Of a stretch of DNA of 64,000 bases, positions 44,901 to 56,043 are shown one piece after another. A program made the translations under genes and the position numbers. Within the stretch, counting starts at the first letter, position 1. Every line of letters begins with the position of its first letter. The notes under the pieces were generated by a model, which saw only the letters and a program-made list of their open reading frames with translations, had not been told where the DNA came from and did not search any database. The stretch lies in contig JACTAT010000060.1 of the NCBI GenBank assembly GCA_014526335.1, positions 6,676,898 to 6,740,897 of the forward strand, read 5' to 3'. Source of the stretch: Chrysaora quinquecirrha (taxonomy: Eukaryota > Cnidaria > Scyphozoa > Semaeostomeae > Pelagiidae).

Positions 44901-47900
44901 GTGTACAAGTTGCCGATAAACATAAGATAAGTAGATTATTCTTTCCACTAGCTACGTATAGAGTATAGACCCGAAAATGCCTTGCAGGCCCTTTCCCAGC
45001 TACCTCAGGTACCTCAATTCTCACAGCTCCCATATCTTATGCAAAGATGCTGGTTCCTGGATTAAGGAGAATAAGTAGCTAGTTTTAACTGCTAACTTAT
45101 GTCGACACTTCAACAACTTGTCAGAACGTATGTCGCAAGAGCGCTCATGTCCGCGCGATACAACTGACGAGAATTAGTTGTCATCTAATCGCAGAAGTAG
45201 AACATGCCCAACTTTCTGGAACTTTGCGCCGGTTAGTTGCTGTTAGAAAGAAACTAGTTGCGAACTAGATCCCAGAGCGCTTATGTCGAAAAGTCAGTTG
45301 TGGTAATTTATTCCGCAAAAATGCTGATTAGCAGTCGGCAACTAGTTCTGACTGTACGCAATGTCGACAGAAGCCTGGCTTTAGTCAATGTATGATTTCA
45401 AACTTTAAAGCTGGCTAATGGTCCAACTCAGAAGTATAAATATAAGTATTTTGTGGAGCTTTTGCCAAAGAATTTAATGTAATTGAATCAATTAGGCGGT
45501 GGATGTTGTAATTTGCAATTTCGCGGTCTTAAGTTGCATCATAAAATGTAGACGATACGACCCACCCATGATTACTTTGCCGCCTCACCACTTTGTATAA
45601 CGCGTGTTTCCAGTTTCGAGAAAAAACTTTTGCGGTAGAAAATTACCGATCATTCAGCATGCATTATGCCTTTTTTCCATACCGGTACCCGAACATCTTG
45701 TTGATTCTACTTCTTCCTCTGTAGTGTTTCTGCACCTATTTTTCTTTCACTGTCCTTTTGCTTTCCAGTAGAACAGATATTAGCTGTATGTTAATTTTTG
45801 TGTGGAATAAGCTCTCTCCCTTCCCTTAGCAAAGAAGATGGAAGCGAATCTGTTTGGTGCAAAAATGAATTCAACATTGTTTGAGTGACGGGTGGCTCTG
45901 CGTAATTCATTAGGTGTTCTTATAGAGAAAACATAGATACATAATTTTTATGGTACGTTTTACAACGACGAGACTTTATTCTCTTCAGTATACGACATGT
46001 ATGCAGCATACCAAAAGAAACTCCATGATTTGTGCAGTAGTTAATTGATTAAAAATCATTCCTGTTTACATCTTTCTCTTTGAAAGCATGTAAACTTAAA
46101 AACAACAACAAACATTTTGTTTATCAAAATAATTAGAATTCATCCCTTATGCGTCATATGCTGTGAGCGTCATTCTAAAAAAAAACAACATCTAAAAGTG
46201 GATTAGCGCTAATTGTTTTATTTTTAGCTTTTGCAATTCTGTCCTGTTCATTTATCAGAAAAATCGCCAAAAGGAAAGCCGTGAAAAGCCTAGACTTGTC
46301 CCAAGTCTATTTCTCAATTCCTTCTCCTAAGAGAGCCGTCATTATTTATGACCGGGGTGGGGGCTGAAGAGAAAGTATTTTTCACCATCAAAAGAATTTT
46401 ACCCCACCAATTTTAGTCTAAAATTTTCTTCACCCCATCACTAGAATACAGAAACAATGACCCAGCCCTCAATATGTTCAAGGTATTTTGGTTACCCCAC
46501 TTAAGACAACTAATATTTTTAAGTTACCCCACCATTATCTCTTCAGCCCCCACCCAGCAAAAAATAATGACCGGTCCCTAAAAGCTTCGTGCCGAAATTG
46601 CGCAAAGTCAAAGTCAGAACAGTTGCCGACTGCTAATCGGCGATTTGTCCCAACAATTGTGCCGACATGAGCGCTTAGACAACTGTTGGCCATTATAGCT
46701 GGCATCTAGTTACTTTTTGACAGCAACTGTAGCCACACAGGCCCAGAAAGTGGGCATGTTCTGCTTCTGCTATTAGTTGGCAACTGATTACCGTCAGTCA
46801 CAATCGAGATGAACGCTCTTGTAATCGCGATCAGTTGTATCTCGGGGGATACTTCCATTGTTCGTTATACTAGACGTGCCGCCCAAATGGGTTACTTTTT
46901 CAGCGCCAATTTTCCTACATATGGATTGATTTTTCGTAAACAATCTCTACACATGTGTAGTAAAATATATAAAAAGTTTTAGACATGCATTGCTTTGAAA
47001 AGCCTGATAAAAGTGCGTTTTAGTTTTCAGCGCAAATGCCTTTTCGCCGCAGGCGTTAAATTGGGTTCAAACATTTGAGATATTGGTACAAATGTGTAAA
47101 AAATTTCGTTGTTTTTTCTATACATGGGTATCACTTGAACAATGAAGTATCTCCCCCCCCCCCGGGAGTTGTGTCCTATAAGTTCCGACTAGACGTAAAC
47201 ATATCGACGCAAGTTAGCAGTTACAGGTAGTTGACGTTACTTCTATCGCATCGAATATGTCGACATTAGCCTGGCCTAACACGATGCAAAAAGTCTGAAA
47301 TAAAGATATGAGAATTTGCCGTCTATGTTTCCTGGGAGAGTTTGACCACCACGGCCACGGCTAAAGCTTGTCTTCTATTGATAGGATTTTGCTGCTAACA
47401 AACTCTGCCGTATGAGAAAGCCTGAAGATATGTTTTAAATGATAATGGTTATCTGCCTTTGTAGCATTCAAGATATACTTTCCCTGCACTGGCAAAAGAA
47501 CAGGAGAAGCAAATTTGTACATTGATATTCAGTTTTATGGATTAGCCTCGAAGCTACGTGGCCTGCCTCCTATTCATATACCACTGAAAAGGAAGTGCGT
47601 TGCAAGTAAGTGTAAGTGAAAATTCGTTATTTCTTCATTCTTGCTTCGTGTTGGCTTTAGATGATTGTTATTTTGAAAGCTCATGACTGCAAACACTGAA
47701 ACTTAAAAAATAATATGTCCAAACCATTTTCAAAACCATTTTCATTTCATTGCTGGGTTTGTGTAAGTTAATAGAGTAAGAGTAAGTTAATTTTCTCATT
47801 TGAATTTTTGCAAAAATTCTATTGGTCTACCCGTTGTATCGTCTGAGCTGATTGGTGTTGAGTACCAATTCAGCTTCACTTTCTGATTGGTGCATTTCGA

Positions 47901-50640
47901 TCCGCATGTTGATATAAATTCCCTCTTAGTCAATTGTTTTCGTCTGTTTCTAACGTTTATACTCTGAGTAATGTCAGACGGAAAAGATATTGATAGTCTA
48001 AACCTTCAAAAATGAGAATTTTGAGCCTTTTTAAAAATCTAAATACCCTACGAGATCTCGACCCTGGCTGAGACGCTATACGGTGGCTGGGACTTGAATA
48101 CCGACCTCACAGAGCTATTGACATCGTGGGCTAGTAGTATCAAACCAGAACGCCAAAGCACCTTCACCTTCACCTATACTGCCCCTTGTCTGTACGCGCT
48201 GTAACCTTTCTCTGTCGGACGTGCTTCTTTCTCCTTTTCCGCAAGGAAAAGGCCAGTAAGCGAGGGTAATGAATTTTGCTTGAAAGGAATATTTTAGCAT
48301 TGTATTGAACAGAGGAACTCTACGCTGCGTCAGTTGTGAATGGTGTGAGTCATAGTACTCACCTGAGTACTGTCTCTTGAGTCCAAGTAACCGCAGGATG
48401 CTCGACTAATGCCGCGCTCCAACCTTTAATGCCGCGCGGATAGTCTTCGCAAGGGCGTAAAATATCACTTACTTTGGTACAATAAAGAAACACTGTTAAA
48501 TTAAATGAAATTGCGGAATGTGTTTGATATTGTTTATGGATAAAAAGACCACCTGAGTTTCAACAGTTAAAGTAATCCTTTTGGCATGGTTTTATGGCCG
48601 GGCTTATTCTAGCCAAAACAGTTGTATTCAAATGATTTACGGCAATGGTAAAGACGGGTTTTTAATTAAACAGCTTTGCCCATCATGCGACTAAATAATT
48701 CTAATGTCTAGGTCCCGTAAATGGGTTTTAAAATTTGAGTAATTGAGAGATGCTGCAATATGGTAAAATGAGGTCTTCTTCGCCTGTCTTCTTTTAAGAC
48801 CCCATTCCATGATTCTACAGTGAGCTTCTTCACAATGCTTGACCAGAACTATAGCAAGAGGGTCCTTACATACAAAAAACTTTAACTTCAAGTTCAAGAC
48901 ACCCCCCCCCCCTACAAAAAACGGCTTAAAGGCCATGTGATTGTCAGATACGTTTCTGTTACGGCTGAACTAGGACAGGTTCAATCAATCCTCTTGTGTC
49001 GTAACATCTAATGTGTGTGACAAGTTCTTGTGTAAGCAATTAATTGCCAGTTTCACGGATTGTTAAAGGCATCCGTCCGACTAAGGAGCAAAACCATTTG
49101 TTCCGATTTCGTAAGTATTTGTTTCGGTCTCTCTCCGCACATCTGTGAGGATCGTTTTGGGGTTCTGTGGAAGATGGGAACATACAAAATGTATCCAGCG
49201 ATCAAAGGAAAGTGGCCAAAGTTAGAAGGAACAAGGAAACATGGGGAATCAGGGATCAGATAAAATCCTCTCCATCAATCTGCTTGACTATCAATCTATA
49301 AATAATCCTGCAAAACTCCAGGGAACTAGGGGATTTTGTCAAGAGAACAGGGGAACACGTAATCTCATCTGTATCTTCCTTTTATGGTAAACGAGCATCC
49401 AGATGTATTAGTTCTGCAACCAATTCCAGTCTAGTGGCACACACTGCTCTCCACAATTCATACCTGTCTAGCTGTTTTCGACCACAACCTCGTTTAGAAA
49501 ATACGGGTTAATCTTTCTTGCCTGCTTGCTTACTACGTCTTGATTCAGGAAATTTCTGATCTTTCCTTTCCAGTGATTTTCAACTCTTCTGTTTATGAAC
49601 TCTCACAAAGAATGATTTTCTACCATACCAACTGATTTTTCTCAATTAATAAAAGAATGTTATCTTGCTGCAGCAAAACCAAAAGTTCAGCCAAGAAGAG
49701 GAATGAAAGCATGTCAAAAATCATGTGATATGAGCTCTCTCAAGACTGAATTTTGCATAAGCGATTTTGGTAAGTTTTTGCCTTTCTTGGCCTTATATTG
49801 TACAGCAGGATAACTTTGCATTTTAAATTATTCGACAAGCCAAATGTATCTTTGAGTGAGGGGAAGGATCTCATTAAAAGCACTCGCAGAAGTGTTTACT
49901 TTTAGGTGCCTAATTCTGTGGGGGTTGAAATAGGTGGGGGCTGGAACTTCAGCCAGGATCTAATTGGGGAGGAGTGAGAATAAACGGGGTGTTGGGAATC
50001 TGTTTAGAGGTTTGTTTGTTGTTAGAAGATATCTTCTAAAGCACGAGCAAACGCGGGGCTTGTGGAGGAAGATAAAATCTAGGGGGCGTCTAGTTTTGTA
50101 GGGGAAGATAAAATTTAGGAGGCATCCGGTTCTTTACTCATCTGTTATGGATAAGGCTGTTTTTGATAAATTTTTTACAGTCAGGGTCTGCATGGGGGAG
50201 CGTCCAGTCCTTAGCCTATATGCGTGCAAATATATTAATTTGGAGTACAGGAAATTTCTTAGCAAACCTCTTGAAAATACTTTTCATGTTACGTGTTTTC
50301 AGTAATCAGAGGAAAAGTTGAAAGATTCGTAACCGAGGAAGGAAAAATGAAATATTACCTACGAGTGACAAAACGGTACAAAAGAGGTCGTATTAGAATA
50401 AAGAAAAGGCATCAAGTTTTAGAAGTAAGAGGGAAAAAGCTTACATGTAACTGCCAGCAATTAAAACAAGGACAGATATATCTGATTTTTGGCAGAGAAG
50501 ACCGGAGGGATGATACTTTGTTTATCGATGATTATACAATTGCCATGCCATGGGGAAAGAAGTGTAAAAAATTCGTCAGAACAAATCGTCGACAGCTGAA
50601 CTGCCCGCCACGATTGGCCATGCATGCAAGGTTCAACTAA
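32918..50640 (+). CDS. Secreted WIF-domain plus NTR-domain protein (putative Wnt antagonist)
   Basis: Six exons with GT-AG borders and agreeing phases: 32,918-33,032; 41,949-42,085; 43,713-43,812; 47,465-47,605; 49,674-49,769; 50,303-50,640. They total 927 nt, 308 residues. Residues 1-20 form a signal peptide (core LVLFIFIASI). Residues ~22-164 match the WIF domain of WIF1 and RYK: LVIVKDGRISP, then YVLSLRSSDEKIM, NIPLRGRVP, and the cysteine pair C125 (YFPCTGK) and C162 (RKCV). Residues 178-308 match a netrin-like NTR domain: C178, C182, FC192ISDFVIRGKV, TC245NC247QQL, C284 and C297. No EGF repeats, transmembrane segment or kinase follow, unlike WIF1 or RYK. WIF domains bind Wnts and sFRPs carry an NTR, so a secreted Wnt modulator is a reasonable inference. 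Intron 1 is 8.9 kb. Confidence 0.87.
35478..35784 (-). CDS. Unrecognised minus-strand frame or exon
   Basis: About 100 codons ending at a TAA on the minus strand, preceded by an acceptor-like aaaatttag. It includes a Cys cluster (CLRCKNCKT) and has balanced composition, but no domain I recognise and no second exon. It lies inside intron 1 of the WIF-NTR gene on the opposite strand. Confidence 0.2.
37215..37260 (-). repeat. PLE-like terminal phrase (decayed hammerhead-like)
   Basis: Minus strand: acttgatgaagggttaggcccgaaacgtc. The TTGATGA - stem (GGG/CCC) - GAAAC layout resembles a hammerhead core with the first core base changed. Related to the fold-back at 3661-3811. Confidence 0.4.
37815..38160. 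repeat. Two ~180-bp tandem copies
   Basis: ccattcgattgattcgaaa(a/c)gtttgacttctttac...ctgtagcttag...gagcttcag occurs from about 37,825 and again from about 38,010. Confidence 0.75.
38286..38720. repeat. Three tandem copies of a ~173-bp SINE-tail repeat
   Basis: gtagc(g/a)tcacagcc(a/g)(g/a)a(g/a)tc starts each copy near 38,286, 38,459 and 38,632. Each contains agttta(g/a)ggtctagttt and tagccgctgtttt (absent in the third). The opening phrase is shared with the SINEs at 24,615 and 52,866. Confidence 0.8.
40553..40927. mobile_element. MITE with ~45-bp inverted repeats and TA target site
   Basis: Left TA-cacttttttttaataagcaac...tttcgtccagccctcaa, right the complement ttgagggctggaccgaaagaccagttgcttattaaaaagtg-TA. 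The frame at 40,659-40,919 inside it has no ATG at its start, ends within the inverted repeat and is not recognised as a transposase. Confidence 0.8.
42090..42236. repeat. 19-bp minisatellite next to a WIF-NTR splice donor
   Basis: ttatgcttatgcctttgtg is repeated about six times with t/c variants, starting ~30 bp after the donor of exon 2. Confidence 0.9.
42479..42682. mobile_element. Possible MITE built of ccgtaaaac repeats
   Basis: Ends ggggtcat (42,483) and atgacccc (ending 42,680) are inverted. Between them, aaccgtaaaac or close variants recur about seven times. The class is unknown. Confidence 0.45.
43313..43450. repeat. Short ~50-bp tandem repeat
   Basis: gtggctttgtc(g/a)tgtgatca...ctgattgg recurs three times in intron 2 of the WIF-NTR gene. 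Confidence 0.6.
45095..45390 (-). repeat. Long inverted repeat, left arm
   Basis: Reverse complement matches 46,595-46,845: shared words include gtcagaac-agttgccgactgctaatc and agaaagt-gggcatgttct-cttctgc. It may be a diverged DNA transposon arm. Confidence 0.6.
46339..46570. mobile_element. MITE nested between the long inverted-repeat arms
   Basis: Left tcattatttatgaccggggtggggg then ctgaagaga; right, on the minus strand, tcattattttttgctgggtggggg then ctgaagaga. Inverted repeats of about 36 bp with a non-coding accccac-rich interior. The target-site duplication is unclear. Confidence 0.7.
46595..46845 (+). repeat. Long inverted repeat, right arm
   Basis: Partner of 45,095-45,390. A further shorter piece with gtcgacattagcctggc at 47,190-47,275 mirrors gtcgacagaagcctggc near 45,363. 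Confidence 0.6.
47815..48005 (+). mobile_element. Solo PLE terminal repeat, diverged
   Basis: attggtctacccgttgtatc...gctgattggtgtt...tttctgattggtgcatttcga...tataaatt...cgtttatactctgag...gtcagacg aligns along its whole length to the PLE terminal repeat at 15,398-15,585. The hammerhead core is damaged (ctgagta) while the TATA word remains. In intron 4 neighbourhood of the WIF-NTR gene. Confidence 0.8.
48050..48175 (-). repeat. Possible SINE tail
   Basis: Ends caccttcaccttcacct like the SINE at 24,615, after a region with cgaccctggctgagac and gggacttgaataccgacctc resembling an altered box B. Weak. Confidence 0.35.
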
Positions 50641-51949
50641 AATATATATCAGTACGAGACTCGCGATTATCCAAGGTCGAGGCTACATTACAGCAGGTTA
50701 TATGGAGCTGGAGCCATTATATACACGCTGAAATGTCATCTTTCTGGTTAACTGTAAATGAAAAAGTAGCGTTGATGCACGTTCTCCTCCACAGTATACA
50801 CTGCTGCGCAGGAAATGGTAGGTGTATTGGCCAACCCAACCAAATGTAAACCTCAAATGGCCATTGAAACGGCCTTGCCAAGTCAACGCAAAACAAGCAG
50901 TGGTCGAACTCTCCCAGGAAACTATACTGTAAATTGTAATATTCTTATAAATGAACTTGCGATTAGAAAACGCTCACGTATATTTAAAGAAATAGACCAC
51001 AATGCATAGTGAGGACATTAGTATTTAAAATCTGGAGTAGAAAGTTTGGTTAATTTTACGATGAAAGAATTTTACGGTGCATTTTTACTCGAATTCCTTA
51101 ACTTATTCAGAAAAATTTATCACGGTTCGATTTTAGGAAAGCAAAGGGAAATTTTGTATCTCATTCACTGATGCGTCTAATTGTAGACTTATTGGTCCAA
51201 GTTATCGCGGTTTGATTGATTCACTAGAGCGCTTGGACGCAAGCGACGCTCAAACTAACAAACAACAATGTCGGTTTGTCAATTAAGCAGTTTAACCGTT
51301 TGAGCGATCTCGCTTTTGAGATCTTTTTTCTGAATTTCTGCAGATATTTTTGACATTTATCGTCACAGGTTCCTTTTCCCTCTTTGTCTTCCATTATTTG
51401 TGTATTTGAAGACAAATTTGCAGCTCTGACTACCTCTCCTAAAACCGACCGTAGTATTCCCGGTTGTTGCGTATAGAGAAGATTCTCTTACTCAAAATGT
51501 CTGCCGTTTTCCAGAAAATGTCGCACCGAACCAGACCTTTTAGTGAAGGTCTACAGCGAATCAACGTGCAGTATTCATGACCACGCGACAAAACCCATGT
51601 CTTCTGATTCGCTGATGCAAAACTTTAAACAAAGGGTATTGTGAATGAAAACAAAATTTTCTTCTGTTTCTAGAAACATTTTCATTTAAATATTTATGAA
51701 CTATTTATTATTAAAGAAAACTTCTTTTAAGTCAACCTAAGAAATATAAATTCTATCTATTTTCATTGTTTGAATCTTTTTGCAAGTTTGTGTAACATAT
51801 TTATTGTTGCATCGTTGCGTGTTATCCTATCCAGTGGGTATTTATAGACTAATAAGTTCATATTTCTTGAACATGTTAATTCAGTTTTTCTTCTATTTCG
51901 TATTTTCTGTTTTGTTCCCTTTTCTGTTGAAGGAGCTGTGTTGTCGTGG
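50641..51949. other. Downstream of the WIF-NTR gene; no gene recognised
   Basis: No clear poly(A) signal near the stop. A segment at 51,290-51,480 (gagatcttttttctgaatttctgcaga, tttgtcttccattatttg, gagaagattctcttactcaa) is similar to 61,300-61,460, so it is a dispersed repeat. Confidence 0.45.
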
Positions 51950-51957
51950 CCTAAACC

Positions 51958-52692
51958 CAGGGGCGCAAATCGAAAAAATTATTGGGGGGGTGTCATGAAG
52001 TGGGACCGAAGGGTATTGGTCCTTGTGTGCCGAAAAGCGCACCCACCTAGGGGGGTTCGGGGGCATGCTCCCCCGGAAAATTTTGAAAAATTGGGTTGCT
52101 AGAATCGCTCTGGTGACCGTTTCAGGACTCTTTTAATGTAATTTTGCGCAGCCCAGCTGTTGATGAAAACCTAAGAAACAACAAGTTTTGTCAAAATTTA
52201 TGTCGATGTTGTAATGTCGCCTGGCGCCCGGAATTGTCCAGAAAAATAAAAAATAAGGCCAGAAATGGCTGACACAACTTGTCTTTGTTGAACAGCTAGG
52301 CATCTCCTGACTAACGGCAGTATTGACTACCAATACATTGTACTGTCATGAAGGGATTGGGTTGCAATTGGCCGAAAGTTGTCCCGCCTAGCTGCTCTGG
52401 CCCTTTTGTTTGCTAATTTGTTCTTTCAAGGAAACATCATCACTATTTCCTGCTATGCAAAACAGCGTGGTGAATTAAGTTCAATGTTCAATGATCTGCA
52501 TGAGAGCAATTTTTTACCGATTTTTCTTTGGGTTTCGGGTACAACTCTGTTTATTACTATTGAAAATGGAAATAACTTAGTTCAGAGCCAGATCGGGACC
52601 GACTTTATCACTATAAAGTCGCTACTGGGACCGGTTGGAAAAATTATTGGGGGGGTGTCACACCCCCCCACACCCCCTCATTTGCGCCCCTG
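51958..52692. mobile_element. hAT-type non-autonomous transposon, 735 bp, 8-bp target-site duplication
   Basis: Begins CAGGGGCGCAAAT and ends ATTTGCGCCCCTG. The 8 bp cctaaacc is duplicated at 51,950-51,957 and 52,693-52,700. TIR CAGGGGCG plus an 8-bp duplication is typical of hAT elements. The word gaaaaattattgggggggtgtca occurs near both ends in the same orientation. No transposase is encoded. Confidence 0.9.
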
Positions 52693-52865
52693 CCTAAACC
52701 CGCTAGCTAGTAGTGTATGGAATAGTGGTGGGAGGGAACAAATAAAATTAGTCGCCGTCGCACGCCAAGTCATCGTGGTGGTAGTACGTGTTTTCTTCGT
52801 GTTTGCATGGCATGTTTCCTGGCGGTGTAAACGAGGCAGAACTAAGCATTATGTAATGCTTCGAT

Positions 52866-53062
52866 GGTGATTGGCGTCATGGCCTAATCCAGTTGGCTTT
52901 GGTGTCAGAAGCTCAGCGATGTCGGGGTTCGAGTTCAAGTTACCGTAGCGCATAGTACTGATAGCGTCACAGCCACGTTCGAGGTCTCGATTAGTTAACC
53001 TACCACCAGGGTCCTAACTACTGGCGCCGAATACACCATTTCACCTTCACCACCTTCACCTT
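52866..53062 (+). repeat. tRNA-derived SINE, family A, most complete copy
   Basis: Box A-like catggcctaatccagttggc at about 52,879, box B-like ggggttcgagttc at about 52,924, then the body gatagcgtcacagcc...gtctcgattagttaacctaccac and the tail ttcaccttcaccaccttcacctt. A partial second piece (tcggggtagctttacagcc...ctaacgactggcgctaaat) follows at 53,193-53,255. Confidence 0.75.
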
Positions 53063-53469
53063 GGTAGAATAAACGAGCCTGAACGACGAAAAGGCGTTCA
53101 GCCACGACTAAAACCACACCACGACAGCAAGCGGCATGTCACCACGACGACTTGGCGTCTCCACGCCACTCGATAGTTGTGCCAAGAGCTTAAGGTCGGG
53201 GTAGCTTTACAGCCAGGTCTAACGACTGGCGCTAAATGAACCATTTTCCTGTCACCTACACCCTAAGATGCTTTCTGCAGTTCGTTGAAAATTTTAACCG
53301 GACTTACCCTTGCCCGAAAGACATCAAATAGAAATTGTACTCTTGATTCTAGCGAGAATCGGTTCCGTTCAACCAGCAGAACAAGGTCAACGTTAGGAAT
53401 TTTGCGGTATGTCAACACAAGGAACGAATCTCGACCGAATATCTGTGCTATGCAGAATTAAGAAAAAAC

Positions 53470-53690
53470 TCGTTCTTTCGCTCAGACTCCAGTTAATTTC
53501 ATTGGCTACCTCACTGCTTCTTGTTCGCTGATTGGTGCTCATATCACAATACTTATTCAGTAGTCTTGGTGGGCTAATCATTTCGATCCGCAATCGGGTT
53601 AATGTACTACTGCAACTGGTCATATAGACGTATTTCTGAGTGTTTATACTCTGAAGGGTGTCAGGACGAAAAGGCCTTCTAGTACTGTGT
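53470..53690 (+). mobile_element. Diverged PLE 3' end / terminal repeat
   Basis: ctcgttctttcgctcagactcc, cattggctac, gctgattggtgc, catttcgatccgca, then tttatactctgaagggtgtcaggacgaaaagg follow the order of the PLE terminal repeat. Stem I (TACT/AGTA) and stem III (AAGG/CCTT) of the ribozyme fold still pair although one core base changed. Confidence 0.7.
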
Positions 53691-53988
53691 TTTTACATTA
53701 TACTTTATACTTCCGCTAATCTTTTAGCGATTTTGAACATTTCTACTGTCAAAAGACCTTAGTTGTAATAATAAAACAAGAATAAAATTTGATTTCTCTT
53801 TTCTTTCTATGTATGCTTTAAAATCATTAACTTTTGATTTACAACGATTTCTTTAAATAGTTATAATAACTTAATTATCACAAAATCACTTTCATAAATA
53901 AAATAACATAAAAATACCGGCTTCTTAAACGGTAAAAATAAAAACACTAAGTTACGATGATTAATACCCTAAGTTTTACATATCGCAA

Positions 53989-54115
53989 TCAAACGTAGCA
54001 TGGATTGTTTTTTCGTGTCTTGGGTTTAGAAGGTACTCTTGGTGGTGGTTGAACACATTTTAATACCCTGTTAGGCCCATTGTATTTCCTTTGCTTCCGA
54101 ACCACGATTTTGCAT
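53989..54115 (-). CDS. Candidate terminal exon, unrecognised gene
   Basis: Minus strand. Acceptor ttctcttttatag, then 41 codons rich in Lys, Arg and Pro (KIVVRKQRKY, PPPRVPSKPK) and a TGA. Needs an upstream exon ending in phase 2, not found. It may belong with 54,864-55,093 and 55,579-55,656, but the phase of the only donor I see there (gtatgt near 54,870) does not match. Confidence 0.3.
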
Positions 54116-54863
54116 CTATAAAAGAGAAATAAAGAAATATAAAAGATTTTGTTAACTATCTTTTTGCGCATCCAGATCAGGAGCCCGACTTTGGGTATCT
54201 TTTCCGCTAATTAGTAATTTGATTTCAGGGAGTTTGTTACTTCTTGGTGCATGCTTACAGTAAGTGACAAAACTTGCTTTAGAATCAGTTCGTTGTCTGC
54301 ACGAACGCTTCTGGACAGGATCTTCACAACGTATCTTGATTTGTCACTTAGTTCTTTCACTTTGTTTCCCTTTTCAAATCAGCACAGATTTGTTTAAAAC
54401 GAAGGCCCAAAATTCCTGGCAAAGCAGTTGGCAACACAGATAGAAGTTACGCCAGAAAGTTTTGGTTCTTGCCGAAGAACGCGTCTTTTACCGACTCATA
54501 AACATCTCCCGATCGCTACAATCGCTCAGTACAGAAGTGAGAAATCAAAATAGTGACATCTGTTGGCGTGAGAAATCAAAAGCAGGGCTGCGTAAGTCAA
54601 GTAGAGACTCGTGTAGTAAGTCTATCTCTCCCCCATTTAGTGTTTTATCTCCAAAGAAAGCGACATGGGCTCTCTGAATCAGGATACTTATTAAATAGCT
54701 AAAGTTAGCCAATCGTGATTATGCTACACTATTAGCTGCGAATGCAGGGGGGGCACACGAGAGAGAGATACGCGAGAGTGCTTGGAAGTCACTATTTCGA
54801 TGACTGCTATATGTAACTATGCGGGGCATCGCGCGGGGCGTAAACAGAATTAAATCTTATGAG

Positions 54864-55093
54864 TTACATACATGATGATGGTTTCTTTTCAATGTACCAG
54901 TATCGAAATCCATCCTTTGCTCTTTCATTAGCTGCGGTTCTCAGAAGCTTTGGTGGACTGGGTCGACTCCTATTATAGTCACCAGGAACGTTGCCATGCA
55001 ACTCTTGGAGTATCAAGTCGGTGAAGGTCCTCGTACCAATGTTTCTCATTGATCCATCGATATCATGACGATAGCGAGTTGTTTTGTCTTTAT
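54864..55093 (-). CDS. Candidate exon(s), unrecognised protein
   Basis: Minus strand. Acceptor cgtttccttttcag at 55,094, then a 75-codon open stretch ending in TAA: it includes RYRHDIDGSMRN, RTFTDLILQELHGNVPGDY and ANERAKDGFRYWYIEKK. Balanced composition argues for real coding. A donor (gtatgt) just before the stop means it could also be internal. The exon at 55,579-55,656 ends with one base (g) that joins in phase to give Asp. No known domain. Confidence 0.5.
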
Positions 55094-55578
55094 CTGAAAA
55101 GGAAACGAGGAGAAATAGCTTCACTCCTGGACAAAAGGTTAGGAGACACTAGCAATTTTTGACTGCATTTTTTCATCGATAATAAATGCTGAATGGTTTG
55201 TTAAATAACCCAAAGTCAATGCTGTTTTCAGATGGTAATACAGAGACAAAGACACACACGCATCTTCAGCATTAACTTTGGGGGGATGGGGGTACAAATA
55301 TGCTACGACAGAGACTAAATTTTCGTAAGTGTCTCCTGACTTTTGTCCAGGATTGTAGTTTGATTCTATATTTTCTGTTTTCTATGGTGGCATAGTCGAA
55401 ATGTCAGAAGTAGAGTTATCAGAGAAAATTTAGGAGATTAAAGACCAGGCAGATCTCGAACCTCTGAAACCCTAAAACCTTTGCAGAGATGTCCTAACTG
55501 GGGGGGGGGGAGCACGAGGGGCAGGAGCCCTCGCAGATTTTTAATAGAATTCGAATTTGGAAAATTGCGTCTCCTTAC

Positions 55579-55656
55579 CTTTGATTTCATAGCGGGCCCT
55601 TTCTCCTGGGAACTTCGATTGTTTCCATCTTTTCCCAGAATGGAAAAATCGACCGA
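55579..55656 (-). CDS. Candidate exon upstream of 54,864-55,093
   Basis: Minus strand, between acceptor ttgttcttttgttctag and donor aaag-gtaagg. Reads GRFFHSGKRWKQSKFPGERA and is phase-compatible with the next exon. Not recognised. Confidence 0.45.
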
Positions 55657-56043
55657 CTAGAACAAAAGAACAATAAACAAGTCAGGTGTTGCTCTGTGGC
55701 TAGCATCTGTCATCTGTGCCAGGCAAAGGAATCCAGGGACCATTAGGTGTGGTGTGGTCAGATTGAAAGAAAGACTGTGGGTCGCACTGCTTTGATCAGG
55801 CTAGCTTGTCACAAATCCACGAAGTTTCGGATGCTTTCAGTGAAGTGGTCTTAGGGAATACTGACATAGAGAACAAGTGGGCACAGGGGCAGTCGCTCTG
55901 ACGTACGACTTCTTAAACCACGCCCTGATCTATGACCACGCCCGTTTGCCTCTTCCCTTCAGTGTTACGGCACTGTCAAAGAGCCATTTATTTGCACAAT
56001 TCTTCAGAAAAAAATGGTTTCTACATAAACAGAGATAGCTTAC

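Noticed and set aside
44755..45033. 92-codon minus-strand frame with an ATG
   Set aside because: No recognised domain or splice partners; lies in an intron of the WIF-NTR gene. Left as unsupported.
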